A DNA stretch of 32,289 nucleotides from JBFJVZ01 sp041623895 (lineage in GTDB: Bacteria > Planctomycetota > Planctomycetia > Pirellulales > Pirellulaceae), in contig JBFJVZ010000024.1 of assembly GCA_041623895.1 (NCBI GenBank), positions 1-32,289 on the forward strand, given 5' to 3'. The notes under the pieces are model-generated. The model made no database searches, had not been told where the DNA came from, and saw nothing but the letters and a program-made list of their open reading frames with translations. Positions 8,325 through 16,950 of this stretch are shown here, piece by piece. The position numbers and the translations under genes are program-made. How positions within the stretch are numbered: position 1 is the first letter of the stretch; every line of letters begins with the position of its first letter.

Positions 8325-9305
8325 ATGAGCGAATCCGATCTTTCGCTTGGCAGCACACGCCCCGAAATTTACAAGCACAGCGGCAGAGTACCGGTCAGCG
8401 GGATGATGCTCGCGTTGGTGATTCTGGTCCCGGCCGCGATTGTGTTGGGGATCATCTACTCCGCGGCGGTCGTCTACATCCCGTTCGTCAAATTGCGCGG
8501 CATCGCATCGTTCTTTTATGGGGGAGCGCTGGGGGCATTAACGGGTACGGTCTGTTACCACGCCAAGTTTCGTAGCCATCTTATCGTGCTGCTGGCAACC
8601 TTAGGCGTGGCTTTTCTGAGCTACTACATTTCCTGGGCCGTTCATGCGGCATTCCTGGCTTTATCGCAGGGGGAAAGCATGGCGGATGTCATCCCGATGG
8701 CGATCGTGGGATTACTGCCCAATTTCATCTTTGCCTGGGCACAATATATCTTTGAAAACGGTATCTGGGGCATGGGAGCCGGTGGCGCCATCAGTGGTTG
8801 GCGCGTGGTCGGTCTGTGGGTAATGGAGGCGTTGATCATTTTCGGAACGGCGCTGGCCGCAAAAATGGTCTATGGAAACGCACCTTTCTGCGAAGACTGC
8901 AACGGCTGGACAGAAGAAACCAAAGAGCTGGCACAGCTACCGGTTTCGCCAACGGACCCGGCCTGGCAGCAGTTTGCACAAGGCAACTTGGATGCGATTA
9001 AGAAACTGCAGATCGTCCAGGATGTCCCGCAATACGTCGAATTGCAGTTAGCGGCCTGCCCCTCTTGTACCAACAGTGACTTTATTTCCGCGGTCGGCGT
9101 TACCTTGACGGCCAACAAAGAAGGTGAGATTCAAAAACACGAATCGGATATTGTCCGCCACTTGAGAATCACGCACGAGCAAAAAGAGGAAATCCAACGA
9201 TTCGCGGTCGCCATGGCGGAAGCAGTGGAAGCGATGAGCGACGAGGAGGAGGATCCCGATGCGATTGCACCCGCCGTGGAAAGTTCGCCGGAGGATCCCG
9301 TTTGA
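8325..9305 (+). CDS. multi-pass membrane protein with two CxxC pairs
   Basis: The 326-residue protein has about five hydrophobic helices in residues 25-185 (for example MMLALVILVPAAIVLGIIYS and LIVLLATLGVAFLSYYISW). A soluble C-terminal half bears two cysteine pairs, CEDC at 189-192 and CPSC at 245-248, suggesting a metal knuckle or redox pair. The tail is acidic (DEEEDPDAIAPAVESSPEDP). No known family was recognised; the form resembles planctomycete inner-membrane proteins. The ATG at 8325 is preferred over an in-frame TTG at 8313. Its stop overlaps the start of the next gene by four bases (TTGA), so the two form an operon. Confidence 0.8.
   Translation: MSESDLSLGSTRPEIYKHSGRVPVSGMMLALVILVPAAIVLGIIYSAAVVYIPFVKLRGIASFFYGGALGALTGTVCYHAKFRSHLIVLLATLGVAFLSYYISWAVHAAFLALSQGESMADVIPMAIVGLLPNFIFAWAQYIFENGIWGMGAGGAISGWRVVGLWVMEALIIFGTALAAKMVYGNAPFCEDCNGWTEETKELAQLPVSPTDPAWQQFAQGNLDAIKKLQIVQDVPQYVELQLAACPSCTNSDFISAVGVTLTANKEGEIQKHESDIVRHLRITHEQKEEIQRFAVAMAEAVEAMSDEEEDPDAIAPAVESSPEDPV
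9290..9294 (+). promoter_or_regulatory. Shine-Dalgarno that fixes a TTG start
   Basis: GGAGG lies seven bases before TTG at 9302. No in-frame ATG exists near the N-terminus of the PH-domain gene, so this site decides the start and places it over the TGA of the upstream gene. Confidence 0.65.
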
Positions 9306-9748
9306 GCGAAGAGCCAAAGCCGGCACGGCGGGCGGTATATCACTCGGCTGTCGACCTTTGGGTACCCGTGCTGGTCTTGATGACTCCCGCGGTCGCCATT
9401 TTTTTTGCTGTGGTTTTGATTCGCCAAGGCCGCGCCGCGGATGCGCTCACGTTATTCCTGTTGGGTTCCGGGTTTTTGATCGTGACCGGGATGTTCACGT
9501 TTCCCTGCCGTTACACCATTTTGGATGACGCACTTTCGATCCGTTGCGGGCTGCTCTTTTACCAAATCCCGCTGGCCGACGTGCAACGGGTGGAGCGTTC
9601 GACGAGTCTCCGCAGCGGTCCCGCATTGTCGGTCCGCCGCGTGTTGGTGGAGACAAGAACACGAAAGTACTTGGTGTCCCCCCAAGACCGCGATCGCTTC
9701 ATTGCCGATTTGCAGGCCGCGATCGATGCCCAAACCGCGCCCGTTTAA
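9302..9748 (+). CDS. membrane protein with bacterial PH domain
   Basis: The 148-residue protein has two transmembrane helices (about 20-41 and 50-68). A bacterial PH-like domain of the PF06713 type follows: YTILDDALSIRCGLLFYQIP, then ADVQRVERSTSLRSGPALSV, then RKYLVSPQDRDRFIADLQAA. The order turn, strand, IP-x-x-DV-x-x-V, SPALS and SP-x-D-x-x-x-F-x-x-x-L is characteristic. These domains sit at the cytoplasmic membrane; ligands are unknown. It starts with TTG in a four-base overlap with the upstream gene, so translation is probably coupled. It converges on a methyltransferase gene, with 22 bases between the stops. Confidence 0.86.
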   Translation: MSEEPKPARRAVYHSAVDLWVPVLVLMTPAVAIFFAVVLIRQGRAADALTLFLLGSGFLIVTGMFTFPCRYTILDDALSIRCGLLFYQIPLADVQRVERSTSLRSGPALSVRRVLVETRTRKYLVSPQDRDRFIADLQAAIDAQTAPV

Positions 9749-9770
9749 ATCGATGCCGTAGGCGAGGTTG

Positions 9771-10589
9771 TCACTGACCGCTACGTCGAAACACGTATTG
9801 GTTGCATCCCCAACCGTCGCCAACCGTCGTCAGATTCTCCAAGACAAATCCCTGCTTCCGTAGCGGCACAATGATTTGTTCCGGCCTGGCCACCTCGAAT
9901 GGCAACCCGCCGATCCAATCGACCCAGTCATGCCACGCCGACATGCCGCGATCGTTTTTCTTGGCCCGCCAGTCGGCAAACGGAAGCGGGTTTCGCAGCC
10001 GCGCCAATCTTGCCAGGGCAAATTTGCATTCATACAGGCCGGCAATCAGAACCACCCAAACCGGCTGCAAAAAACTGGGTAAACGATGGTACATCTGTTT
10101 GATCTTCAACCAGCGGCGACTTGCACCGCCCTGATCGTTGTAGATCGCGAGGAAAAAAAATCCACCGTCGGCCGTGCGCTGCGACGCCAACTCAATCGCC
10201 CGCTGCATGTCGCCGGTATGGTGCAAAACGCCCCAAGAATACACCACATCAAACGTTTCCAATGACTCCATCCATGGCTGATCCAGCACAGAACCTTGCT
10301 GAATCTCCCACTCCGGGCCATCCGTACCAAACTGGGCTCGCAATTGCTGCGTACAACCAACAGAATCGTGGTCATAATCGATTGAAAGTACCTGCGCGCC
10401 CAAGCGGTGCGCAGCAAGTGAGAACAAGCCACTTCCACAGCCGAGATCAAGGAACTGCTTTCCGGCCAGCGTTTCGATGCCCAGCATCGCGGCCAACGAC
10501 GTAGTCGCCTGGCAGATGCGGTCTTCGTCCAAGCTATCCAGAAAGGCGGCCCAGTTTTTGCCGAACGCGAATCTTTGTTCTTTGTTCAT
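9771..10589 (-). CDS. class I SAM-dependent methyltransferase
   Basis: The 272-residue protein shows an FGKNWAAFLDSLDEDRI lead-in and motif I QFLDLGCGSGLFSLAAHRLG at about residues 45-64. The acidic end of strand 2 is LSIDYD, motif II-like is FDVVYSWGVLHHTGDM, and motif III-like is DGGFFFLAIYNDQGG. The LHHTGD signature and overall layout fit UbiG/Methyltransf_11-type small-molecule enzymes; the substrate cannot be read. The C-terminal part (RLRNPLPFADWRAKKNDRGM) is an insert often seen in sugar- or quinone-linked homologues. The ATG at 10589 is preferred; a GTG three codons upstream is possible. It is divergent from the peptidase gene, with 86 bases between the starts. Confidence 0.9.
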   Translation of the reverse strand: MNKEQRFAFGKNWAAFLDSLDEDRICQATTSLAAMLGIETLAGKQFLDLGCGSGLFSLAAHRLGAQVLSIDYDHDSVGCTQQLRAQFGTDGPEWEIQQGSVLDQPWMESLETFDVVYSWGVLHHTGDMQRAIELASQRTADGGFFFLAIYNDQGGASRRWLKIKQMYHRLPSFLQPVWVVLIAGLYECKFALARLARLRNPLPFADWRAKKNDRGMSAWHDWVDWIGGLPFEVARPEQIIVPLRKQGFVLENLTTVGDGWGCNQYVFRRSGQ

Positions 10590-10675
10590 GAGGGTCACAG
10601 CTTAACCCACCCGTCCGTATGCCTGCTACGTTTGATTTGGAATGTAATTCTCCTCCCGCTGCAGGGACTTCAACC

Positions 10676-12106
10676 ATGCATCAGCGTTCCTTTTACTATT
10701 TTCGTTTTGTTGCTTTGGTCGCGATTGCCGCCTGCTGTCTTTCCAGCGCCAAGTCGCAGGCGGCAGCCAAGAGCTATCTGATTCGCAATGTTCCGCATGT
10801 TCAACAGAAACCGGACTTTTGCGGCGAAGCATGTGTGGCAAGTTGGCTTCAAAAGATTGGTGCCAATGCCGATCAAGACGACGTCTTCAACGCCTCAGGA
10901 CTCGATCCATCACTGGGCCGCGGTTGTTACACCAGAGAATTGCTGGCCGCGGTGAAGCGAATCGGTTTTCAGCCCGGTCCGGTCTGGAACCGCATTTCGG
11001 TCACCAATAAAAACAACGAGATTCAAGCAATCTGGACTGCGATGCTGGCTGATTTGGCCGATGATGTGCCATCGATCATCTGCATGCGGACCAACAACGG
11101 GCCAACGGCGACAGAACATTTTCGACTCGTGCTCGGATATGACGCCACCGCCGATGAAATCATCTATCACGAACCGGCCGCAGCCCGCGGCGCTTACCGG
11201 CGGATGCCGCGGACGGAATTGATCAAGCTGTGGCCGCTGAAATACGACGAAAAACAATGGCTAATCATTCGCTTTGCCCTGCGCTGCGATGATGTTCCGC
11301 TAATCAGCAAACCCAGCGATTACAGCCCCGCCGATTACGCCCAGCACATCATGCGACTGAAAAGCCGACTGCCGAATAAGGAATTCACCGTGCTGATCGA
11401 GCATCCGTTTGTCGTCATCGGTGATCAAGAACCACAGCAAGTGAATCGCTGGGCCGAGCAAACCATTCGCTGGGCGACGACGCGGCTGAAGAAACAGTAT
11501 TTCCGCAAAGACCCCAATCAGATTCTCGACATCTGGCTATTCAAAGACAAAGCCAGTTACGAAGCCAACACGCTGCGACTGTTCGGCTCCAAACCTTCGA
11601 CGCCTTACGGTTACTATTCGTCAACCGACGGCGCGCTGGTGATGAACATTGCCACCGGCGGCGGGACGTTAGTCCACGAAATCGTGCACCCCTTCATCGA
11701 AGCAAACTTTGCAGCTTGCCCCGCCTGGTTCAACGAAGGCCTCGGTTCGCTGTATGAACAAAGTACTTCCCGTAATGAGCGAATCATGGGGCTAACCAAC
11801 TGGCGGCTGGCCGGGCTGCAAAAAGCGATCAAACGTAACGCCGTTCCATCGTTCGCCACCTTGTGCGGAACGACAACCCACCAGTTTTATCGCCAAGACC
11901 CGGGTACGAATTACGCCCAAGCAAGGTATCTATGCTACTACCTGCAAGAAAAGAACTTGTTAGGGAAGTTCTATCACGACTTTGTCGCCAACCACAAAAC
12001 CGATCCCGGCGGATACAAAACATTGCAAGACACGCTGGGCGTCACCGACATGCAGCAATTCAAACAGGAGTGGGAGCGGTACGTGCTGGGGTTACGTTTT
12101 CCGTAG
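10676..12106 (+). CDS. secreted fusion: C39-like cysteine peptidase plus HExxH metallopeptidase
   Basis: The ATG at 10676 is preceded by AGGGAC and begins a signal peptide (FRFVALVAIAACCLSSAKSQA), so the 476-residue product is exported. Residues about 35-200 look like a papain-fold C39-type domain: VQQKPDFCGEACVASW with candidate nucleophile Cys49 and oxyanion Gln43/44, EHFRLVLGYD with His148, and YHEPAAARGA where the usual Asp or Asn third residue appears as Glu166. Residues about 235-470 form a gluzincin-like peptidase: TLVHEIVHPFIEANF with HEIVH at 334-338, and WFNEGLGSLYE with the third ligand Glu354, as in the MA/DUF1570 group. A single chain therefore holds two different protease folds. 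Substrates are unknown. It is monocistronic and divergent from the methyltransferase. Confidence 0.87.
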   Translation: MHQRSFYYFRFVALVAIAACCLSSAKSQAAAKSYLIRNVPHVQQKPDFCGEACVASWLQKIGANADQDDVFNASGLDPSLGRGCYTRELLAAVKRIGFQPGPVWNRISVTNKNNEIQAIWTAMLADLADDVPSIICMRTNNGPTATEHFRLVLGYDATADEIIYHEPAAARGAYRRMPRTELIKLWPLKYDEKQWLIIRFALRCDDVPLISKPSDYSPADYAQHIMRLKSRLPNKEFTVLIEHPFVVIGDQEPQQVNRWAEQTIRWATTRLKKQYFRKDPNQILDIWLFKDKASYEANTLRLFGSKPSTPYGYYSSTDGALVMNIATGGGTLVHEIVHPFIEANFAACPAWFNEGLGSLYEQSTSRNERIMGLTNWRLAGLQKAIKRNAVPSFATLCGTTTHQFYRQDPGTNYAQARYLCYYLQEKNLLGKFYHDFVANHKTDPGGYKTLQDTLGVTDMQQFKQEWERYVLGLRFP

Positions 12107-12139
12107 GATTTGTCGCCTAGCGCATACCCAGATATCTCG

Positions 12140-12186
12140 TAGGCCACTTGTCCTGGCAATAAGGCGCCAGGACAAGTCCTGGCCTA
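12140..12186. repeat. long inverted repeat, possible bidirectional terminator
   Basis: TAGGCCA-CTTGTCCTGGC pairs with GCCAGGACAAG-tcc-TGGCCTA around a loop of about 8 bases. It lies between the convergent ends of the peptidase and permease genes. There is no U-tract, so it may be a mobile palindrome rather than a classical terminator. A smaller hairpin, CGAACTC-gga-GAGTTCG, is at 12252-12268, close to the permease stop. Confidence 0.6.
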
Positions 12187-12281
12187 TTGATGATCCCACA
12201 TCAATGATGAAAATGCTCTAATTTTCGAATGGGATTGCTTGGTTTGGCGCCCGAACTCGGAGAGTTCGACGACAATGCACC

Positions 12282-14510
12282 TCATCGTTGGCCGCTCATC
12301 ACGATCACGCCGCAGTCGGTTCGGGCGGCGATTTCCCGGGTGAAGCTACCAAACATGCGTTTCGTTGCGACTCGTTGCGCTCCCAGGATCAGCAGATCAG
12401 ATTGGTTCGCTTGCGCGGCAACGACTTCAACGACTTCGTTGGATTCAATCACATCCCAATCACATCGTCCCGAGACGTTGTCCTGAGCAACTCGGATGAT
12501 CTCTTTTCTTGCCTTTCGCATTTCTTCTCTGGATATTCCCTCGGGCACAATGTGAATGAATTTGATGTCTCGTTTCGCCGACCTCGCCAAACTGCCCAGT
12601 AAACGGGCGAGCAGATATTCGTGTCCGCCGCGGCCCGCCACCGGCACCAATATCTTTTTCGCATCGGCCAATTTCGCCTTGGCCCCCGCCCGAAACACGA
12701 CGACGTCGGCACCAATCGTGCTTAGCAGCCATTCCAGCGAAGCACCGTCGCTGGCGTCCGTGATTTTGCTCAGTCCCAGCAATACCGACTCGCAACGATG
12801 AAGCTTGACGACGCGCGCAATCTCCTCCATTGGCTCCGGGGCAATCGTGGTCAATGACTCGGCCCGGATCCCGACTCGTGCAGAGGCTCTTAGCATCTCA
12901 CTCATCAACGCCTGCGATCGTTGGATCGGCAAATCGTCTTCCTCCGGTTGCCAGTCGGCATTGGCAACAACAACGTTATGCACCATCACTCGGTCAACTC
13001 CCGCGGGGACCAAAGCGTTGGCCAAACGCATCATTTCTTCGGCATTGCTGGGGTTGGCAATCGGCACCAACACCAGCGGAACGTGGCCGCGCAAAGCGAC
13101 CAATTCAGGATCGGTCGCGGTACTGGAAGCGTCGACGATGCGTGCTCGTTTGGCAAACAACGAAAGAAACAGGATGCCGCCGGTGGCCAGCCAAACCAGC
13201 GAGATTAATCCGGCAGTCGGCACCGCGATGGCTTGAAAAATCGCCAATCCCAAACAACTTAGCCCACCGATCACAGGAACGGCAGGGAACAGCGGCACAC
13301 GAAACGGCGGCGGTCGCAATACACTGCGCTGACGCAACAGAATCGCCAACCAATGCGCAATCGCAAAGGTCACCAAGAAGATCAAACTGGATGCCGCGCC
13401 CGCTGCAGCGACGTCCGGTATCATCGCTATCAGGATGCAGACGATGGCCCCCGTTAACATGATCGCCACGACGGGCAGCCCACGGTTGCGACTGATTCTG
13501 CTGAATAACGGCGGTAGCGTACGATCACGCGACATCGCCAAGGCGATCCGCGAAGCCGCAAATAGATTGGCTTGCAGTGCCGTTAGCATGGACAACACAG
13601 CAGCTACCATCACCAACCAGTAGCCGAACGGACCCAGGTAGTTACCGGCCGCAATCGCAACGATGGCTTCCGGGTCTTCGCCAGCGATGGCCGTGATCGA
13701 TTCACCCGGGCGGATTCCCACCGTCACGATCACCAGCAACAGCGGCAAATAAATTGCCAAAGCAATCACCAACGAAAACACCATCGCTCTGGGGATGTTT
13801 TTTTCCGGCTGACGGACTTCGCCGCCAACTGCTGCTATCAAGTCGAATCCTTGCAAAGCGATAAACGTGTAGCCCATCGCCTGCACCAATCCGCCCACGC
13901 CGGAAGTGAAGAACGGAGTCATCGCGGAAGCAATCTCGGATGTGGACTGTCGCGTCATCGCCCAAAGTCCGCAGACAATCAAGACGCCGAACACGGTCAC
14001 CTTGCCAACATTCGCCCAGTGCCCTCCGCCGCCGGATTGGATCGAAAGCCGGATCGCCAACACAGCGGTGATGGCGATCGCCAACGCCGGCTTCACCATC
14101 GCGCTACTCACCCAAGCCGGTTCAGCACCCCGAACGGCACGAAGCAGGTCGACAAATATTGCCGAAGCAAAATGGGCAAAACCCAACGCGTACAGCACGG
14201 CGGCAACGATCGAAGCAAACCAGACGACCCAGCCCACCGAGAACGCCGCTTCGACCGAGACGACCTTGCGAGCAAACGTGTAGGTGCCGCCCGACTCCGG
14301 GAATTTCGACGACATCTCGGCAAAACTGAGTGCCGTCAACAAAGCGATCACGCCATTGAGTCCAAACGCCAGCATCGCAGCCGGACCCGTGGTGGCAAAG
14401 GCAACCCCGGCGAGCGCCAGAATCCCGCCTCCCACGATCGCCCCCACGCCAACACCGGTTGCGGCTAGCAAGCCAAGATTGCGTTCGGAAACGGAAGCGT
14501 CATCATCCAT
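12282..14510 (-). CDS. APC-family permease with C-terminal universal stress domains
   Basis: The 742-residue protein begins with about 12 hydrophobic helices of an amino acid/polyamine/organocation transporter (residues 10-450): GVGVGAIVGGGILALAG in TM1, FPESGGTYTFARK after TM2, and GFDLIAAVGGEVRQPEKNIP in the TM6-7 region. Two universal-stress-protein-like domains follow, about 475-605 (VPLVLVPIANPSNAEEMMRL) and 608-742 (KKILVPVAGRGGHEYLLARL, ending LLILGAQRVATKRMFGSF and CGVIVMSG). The fused USP pair is a known architecture for cationic amino acid transporters and probably senses nucleotides or stress. The substrate is not determined; an amino acid is likely. The ATG at 14510 follows a gap filled with repeats and a gene scrap. 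Confidence 0.93.
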   Translation of the reverse strand: MDDDASVSERNLGLLAATGVGVGAIVGGGILALAGVAFATTGPAAMLAFGLNGVIALLTALSFAEMSSKFPESGGTYTFARKVVSVEAAFSVGWVVWFASIVAAVLYALGFAHFASAIFVDLLRAVRGAEPAWVSSAMVKPALAIAITAVLAIRLSIQSGGGGHWANVGKVTVFGVLIVCGLWAMTRQSTSEIASAMTPFFTSGVGGLVQAMGYTFIALQGFDLIAAVGGEVRQPEKNIPRAMVFSLVIALAIYLPLLLVIVTVGIRPGESITAIAGEDPEAIVAIAAGNYLGPFGYWLVMVAAVLSMLTALQANLFAASRIALAMSRDRTLPPLFSRISRNRGLPVVAIMLTGAIVCILIAMIPDVAAAGAASSLIFLVTFAIAHWLAILLRQRSVLRPPPFRVPLFPAVPVIGGLSCLGLAIFQAIAVPTAGLISLVWLATGGILFLSLFAKRARIVDASSTATDPELVALRGHVPLVLVPIANPSNAEEMMRLANALVPAGVDRVMVHNVVVANADWQPEEDDLPIQRSQALMSEMLRASARVGIRAESLTTIAPEPMEEIARVVKLHRCESVLLGLSKITDASDGASLEWLLSTIGADVVVFRAGAKAKLADAKKILVPVAGRGGHEYLLARLLGSLARSAKRDIKFIHIVPEGISREEMRKARKEIIRVAQDNVSGRCDWDVIESNEVVEVVAAQANQSDLLILGAQRVATKRMFGSFTREIAARTDCGVIVMSGQR

Positions 14511-14589
14511 ACGCGTGAGTGTATCGTCCGCGCCTGAAGTCTCCGAGCGGTCACCGTGGAATAAACCACGAGGTCACTCTTCTCCAGCA

Positions 14590-14687
14590 TCACTGGACAG
14601 CGGCTGTCAGCACCAGCGGATAGTGATCCATATCCTTCGGCTTCAGTAGTTTCGGCTGATCAGCCCCGCCAAACCAGTGGAGCCGCG
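14590..14687 (-). pseudogene. 3' gene scrap fused to REP sequence
   Basis: The frame ends GGADQPKLLKPKDMDHYPLV followed by LTAAVQ and a stop. This reads like a genuine protein C-terminus, but it is preceded immediately by REP-type repeats instead of the rest of a gene. I do not recognise the parent family. It may be the tail of a gene destroyed by repeat insertion. Confidence 0.3.
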
Positions 14688-14775
14688 CCCGCTGAGCTGC
14701 GACGATCCCAACACTGCAAATACCATCGCTTCCGGGAGGGCGAAGCTCCCGCTGAGCTGCGACGATCCCAACACT
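14688..14775. repeat. 28-bp direct repeat, period 60, with REP core between
   Basis: The unit GCTGAGCTGCGACGATCCCA, with three flanking C bases before and ACACT after, occurs exactly at 14688-14715 and 14748-14775. GGGAGGGCGAAGCTCCCGC lies between the copies and matches the REP family at 4614. The wider 14511-14954 gap holds only these repeats and the scrap at 14590. Confidence 0.75.
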
Positions 14776-14954
14776 TGCGTCCGTTGCGTGCTCCCAGTTG
14801 ATACGCCGAGCGATGTCGCTGAAAAACCAGTGAATCAAATATCAGTGCGGCAGTTAACGCGTTCTTACGCGTGGTTAACATGGTACCTTATCACTGTGCC
14901 CTAATCTTTAACACTTGCCCTGCTCGTTCAACGTCCTCGTCGCCCCAGTTCAAC

Positions 14955-16694
14955 ATGTCAATCCCGCTTCGTTTCGCCTTCGTGTTCCTTTGTTTCATTG
15001 TCGCCGTGCCCGGCAAACGAGCAACGGCTCAACAACGCCGTGGCCAATTGGTGGAGAGCTTGTTCCGGACCTTGGCGGAGGCGCAATTGGAACGAGAGCA
15101 GCAGAAGCGGTTGGAGGCCGCGGCACAAGCAAAACTGCAGGCCGAACTAGCCGAGCGGCCACAACCAAAAGATCCCTACGAAGTGAAATTACCTTCAGGA
15201 TTTGGAGCCCCAGCAGCGAACCGACCGTCCGTGACAGTCTCGCCACCAACAGGCCGGATCAATGTCCGTAGCCGGGAAGCGGCCGATTACGCACAAAACC
15301 TGGTGCGCTTCGATCAACAGATCGGCCCGCTGATCGCCGAACTCAGAACCGCAGCGGGCAATCACCCCCAGCTTCGCGGTTTGATGCCGGAAGCCTACGC
15401 CGTGGCTGCGCAGACCAAAGCAATCTTACAAAGCTGCGATGGAATTTCGTCGCTCGCGCCAATCGTTGATCCCTATCGTGAACTGGATGCGCGTTGGCGA
15501 CAGTTGTCATTTAATCTGCAAGCGGTGCCGGGCCTGAGCAACAAGTGCACTTCAGCGATCTCGCAGTGTGATGATCTGTGCGCTGCAATGTGCAAGCAAC
15601 TGAATATCGAGCCGCAATTCGACCGGCAAGCGTTGCGGGATCTGATGATCACGGCCAGCGTCTACATGCAGGCGCTGGCGGATGATTTGCAGATTGCCAT
15701 TCCTTCCGAAACCCATTGCCGCAAATTGACTCACGATCTGCGAATCTTGCGACAACGCTTGATTGCCGAAGCCGGACGAGTCGAACGAACGGGCTACAGC
15801 GATATGGTGAACAACTTCGGCGATTTTGTCGGCCAGTGGCGAGCATTTGCTAACGAAGTCTACGCAATCAACAATCGGCATCTGCATCGTCGACTCGACC
15901 GAATCGCGGAGTGCGGCGAACAAACCTATCACTTGCTGTGGTTGCAGCCACCGATGACCGCCCAAGACCTGGTTGCCACCGCTGATCGGCTCGAGCACAA
16001 CTTGGAAGCTATCCTTGGTCAGCTGAATCTGCGTGCGATGGTGAAACTGCAGCCGCAGGACCAGATCCGTTTCCTTCAATCGAGCCGGGAGCTCTACGAT
16101 CAGTCGGTTCAGCTTCACACGATGTGTGAAAGGAATGCGGGCCGTGATCAAGTACGGGACCTGTTTGTCAAAATTGACCGCGGCTGGGGATCGCTCACGG
16201 AAACGCTGCCGCAGATTTCTTCGCTCAATCGCGGCACCATCGCGGAAATTGATCGGGCCTGCGAACAATTGCGAGCTGGGTTTGGCATTGAAAATACTCA
16301 CGCGCCCGACGGCAGCATCGGTCGCCTGGTCCAAGCGGCCGCGGCCCTGGAAGGCACAGCGGAGTTCTTGGAAGAACAGATCAAACGGTACCAAAAGAAC
16401 TTGAAGCCAGACTCGTACCGTGATTCGGTTCGCGATGCTGCCAGAGAATTGCACCACCACAGCAAAGAACTACACGAATCGCTTGACCGCCGTAGCCGCG
16501 TTGATGATCAACGGTATTTGAGTCGCTTGCAGAACGACGCCGAACATGCCGTCGAGGCCTGGAATCAGCTGGCCAAGGATTTTGACCACCTCGAAACGCA
16601 CGGCATGTCGCCCGCTCAGGCGCAGCGTCTGCGTGGGGCGCAGCGGCAAGCGGTCCCCGCAATGGCAAAAATCGCGGCCGCCCTGCTGCAATGA
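14955..16694 (+). CDS. secreted alpha-helical protein of unknown function
   Basis: I took the ATG at 14955 because it opens a clear signal peptide (RFAFVFLCFIVAVPG, cleavage near ATAQ). An in-frame ATG at 14871 would bury it. The 579-residue product has a charged helical stretch at about 30-70 (LAEAQLEREQQKRLEAAAQA), then a short Pro-rich linker. A long run of helical heptad-like segments follows to the end, without transmembrane helices, with scattered Cys and His but no recognisable catalytic motif. It is probably periplasmic. No partner gene is adjacent; the following gene converges on it. A 300-codon open frame on the opposite strand is a shadow. Confidence 0.8.
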   Translation: MSIPLRFAFVFLCFIVAVPGKRATAQQRRGQLVESLFRTLAEAQLEREQQKRLEAAAQAKLQAELAERPQPKDPYEVKLPSGFGAPAANRPSVTVSPPTGRINVRSREAADYAQNLVRFDQQIGPLIAELRTAAGNHPQLRGLMPEAYAVAAQTKAILQSCDGISSLAPIVDPYRELDARWRQLSFNLQAVPGLSNKCTSAISQCDDLCAAMCKQLNIEPQFDRQALRDLMITASVYMQALADDLQIAIPSETHCRKLTHDLRILRQRLIAEAGRVERTGYSDMVNNFGDFVGQWRAFANEVYAINNRHLHRRLDRIAECGEQTYHLLWLQPPMTAQDLVATADRLEHNLEAILGQLNLRAMVKLQPQDQIRFLQSSRELYDQSVQLHTMCERNAGRDQVRDLFVKIDRGWGSLTETLPQISSLNRGTIAEIDRACEQLRAGFGIENTHAPDGSIGRLVQAAAALEGTAEFLEEQIKRYQKNLKPDSYRDSVRDAARELHHHSKELHESLDRRSRVDDQRYLSRLQNDAEHAVEAWNQLAKDFDHLETHGMSPAQAQRLRGAQRQAVPAMAKIAAALLQ

Positions 16695-16950
16695 TCGTCG
16701 AACGAGAACAATCGTGTTGGAAAAATAAACGACCCTTGGCGGCTGTAGATTGGCGCTTCGAGACAGGGTCTTGCTTGATGGTAACGGACCCACGCCGAAA
16801 AGATCGCCAATCGTCCTCGGTCACAACAACGCCCCAACACTGAACCTTGTAAATGCTCTCGACGTTCCAGACAAGATGCGGCCGCAGTTAACCCGGTCGC
16901 CGCTCTCTCTGCCGAATCCTCTTTCAGCGGACGCTTCCGTTGTCCCGGGA

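Noticed and set aside
9749..9770. terminator between the converging PH-domain and methyltransferase genes
   Set aside because: The 22-base gap holds no hairpin or T-run.
14688..14775. possible CRISPR array from the repeated 28-mer
   Set aside because: Only two copies, the spacer contains a REP unit found elsewhere in the window, and there are no cas genes.
15552..16460. 302-codon open frame on the minus strand
   Set aside because: It is antisense to the secreted helical protein, which has a signal peptide and consistent coding character; the antisense product resembles nothing.
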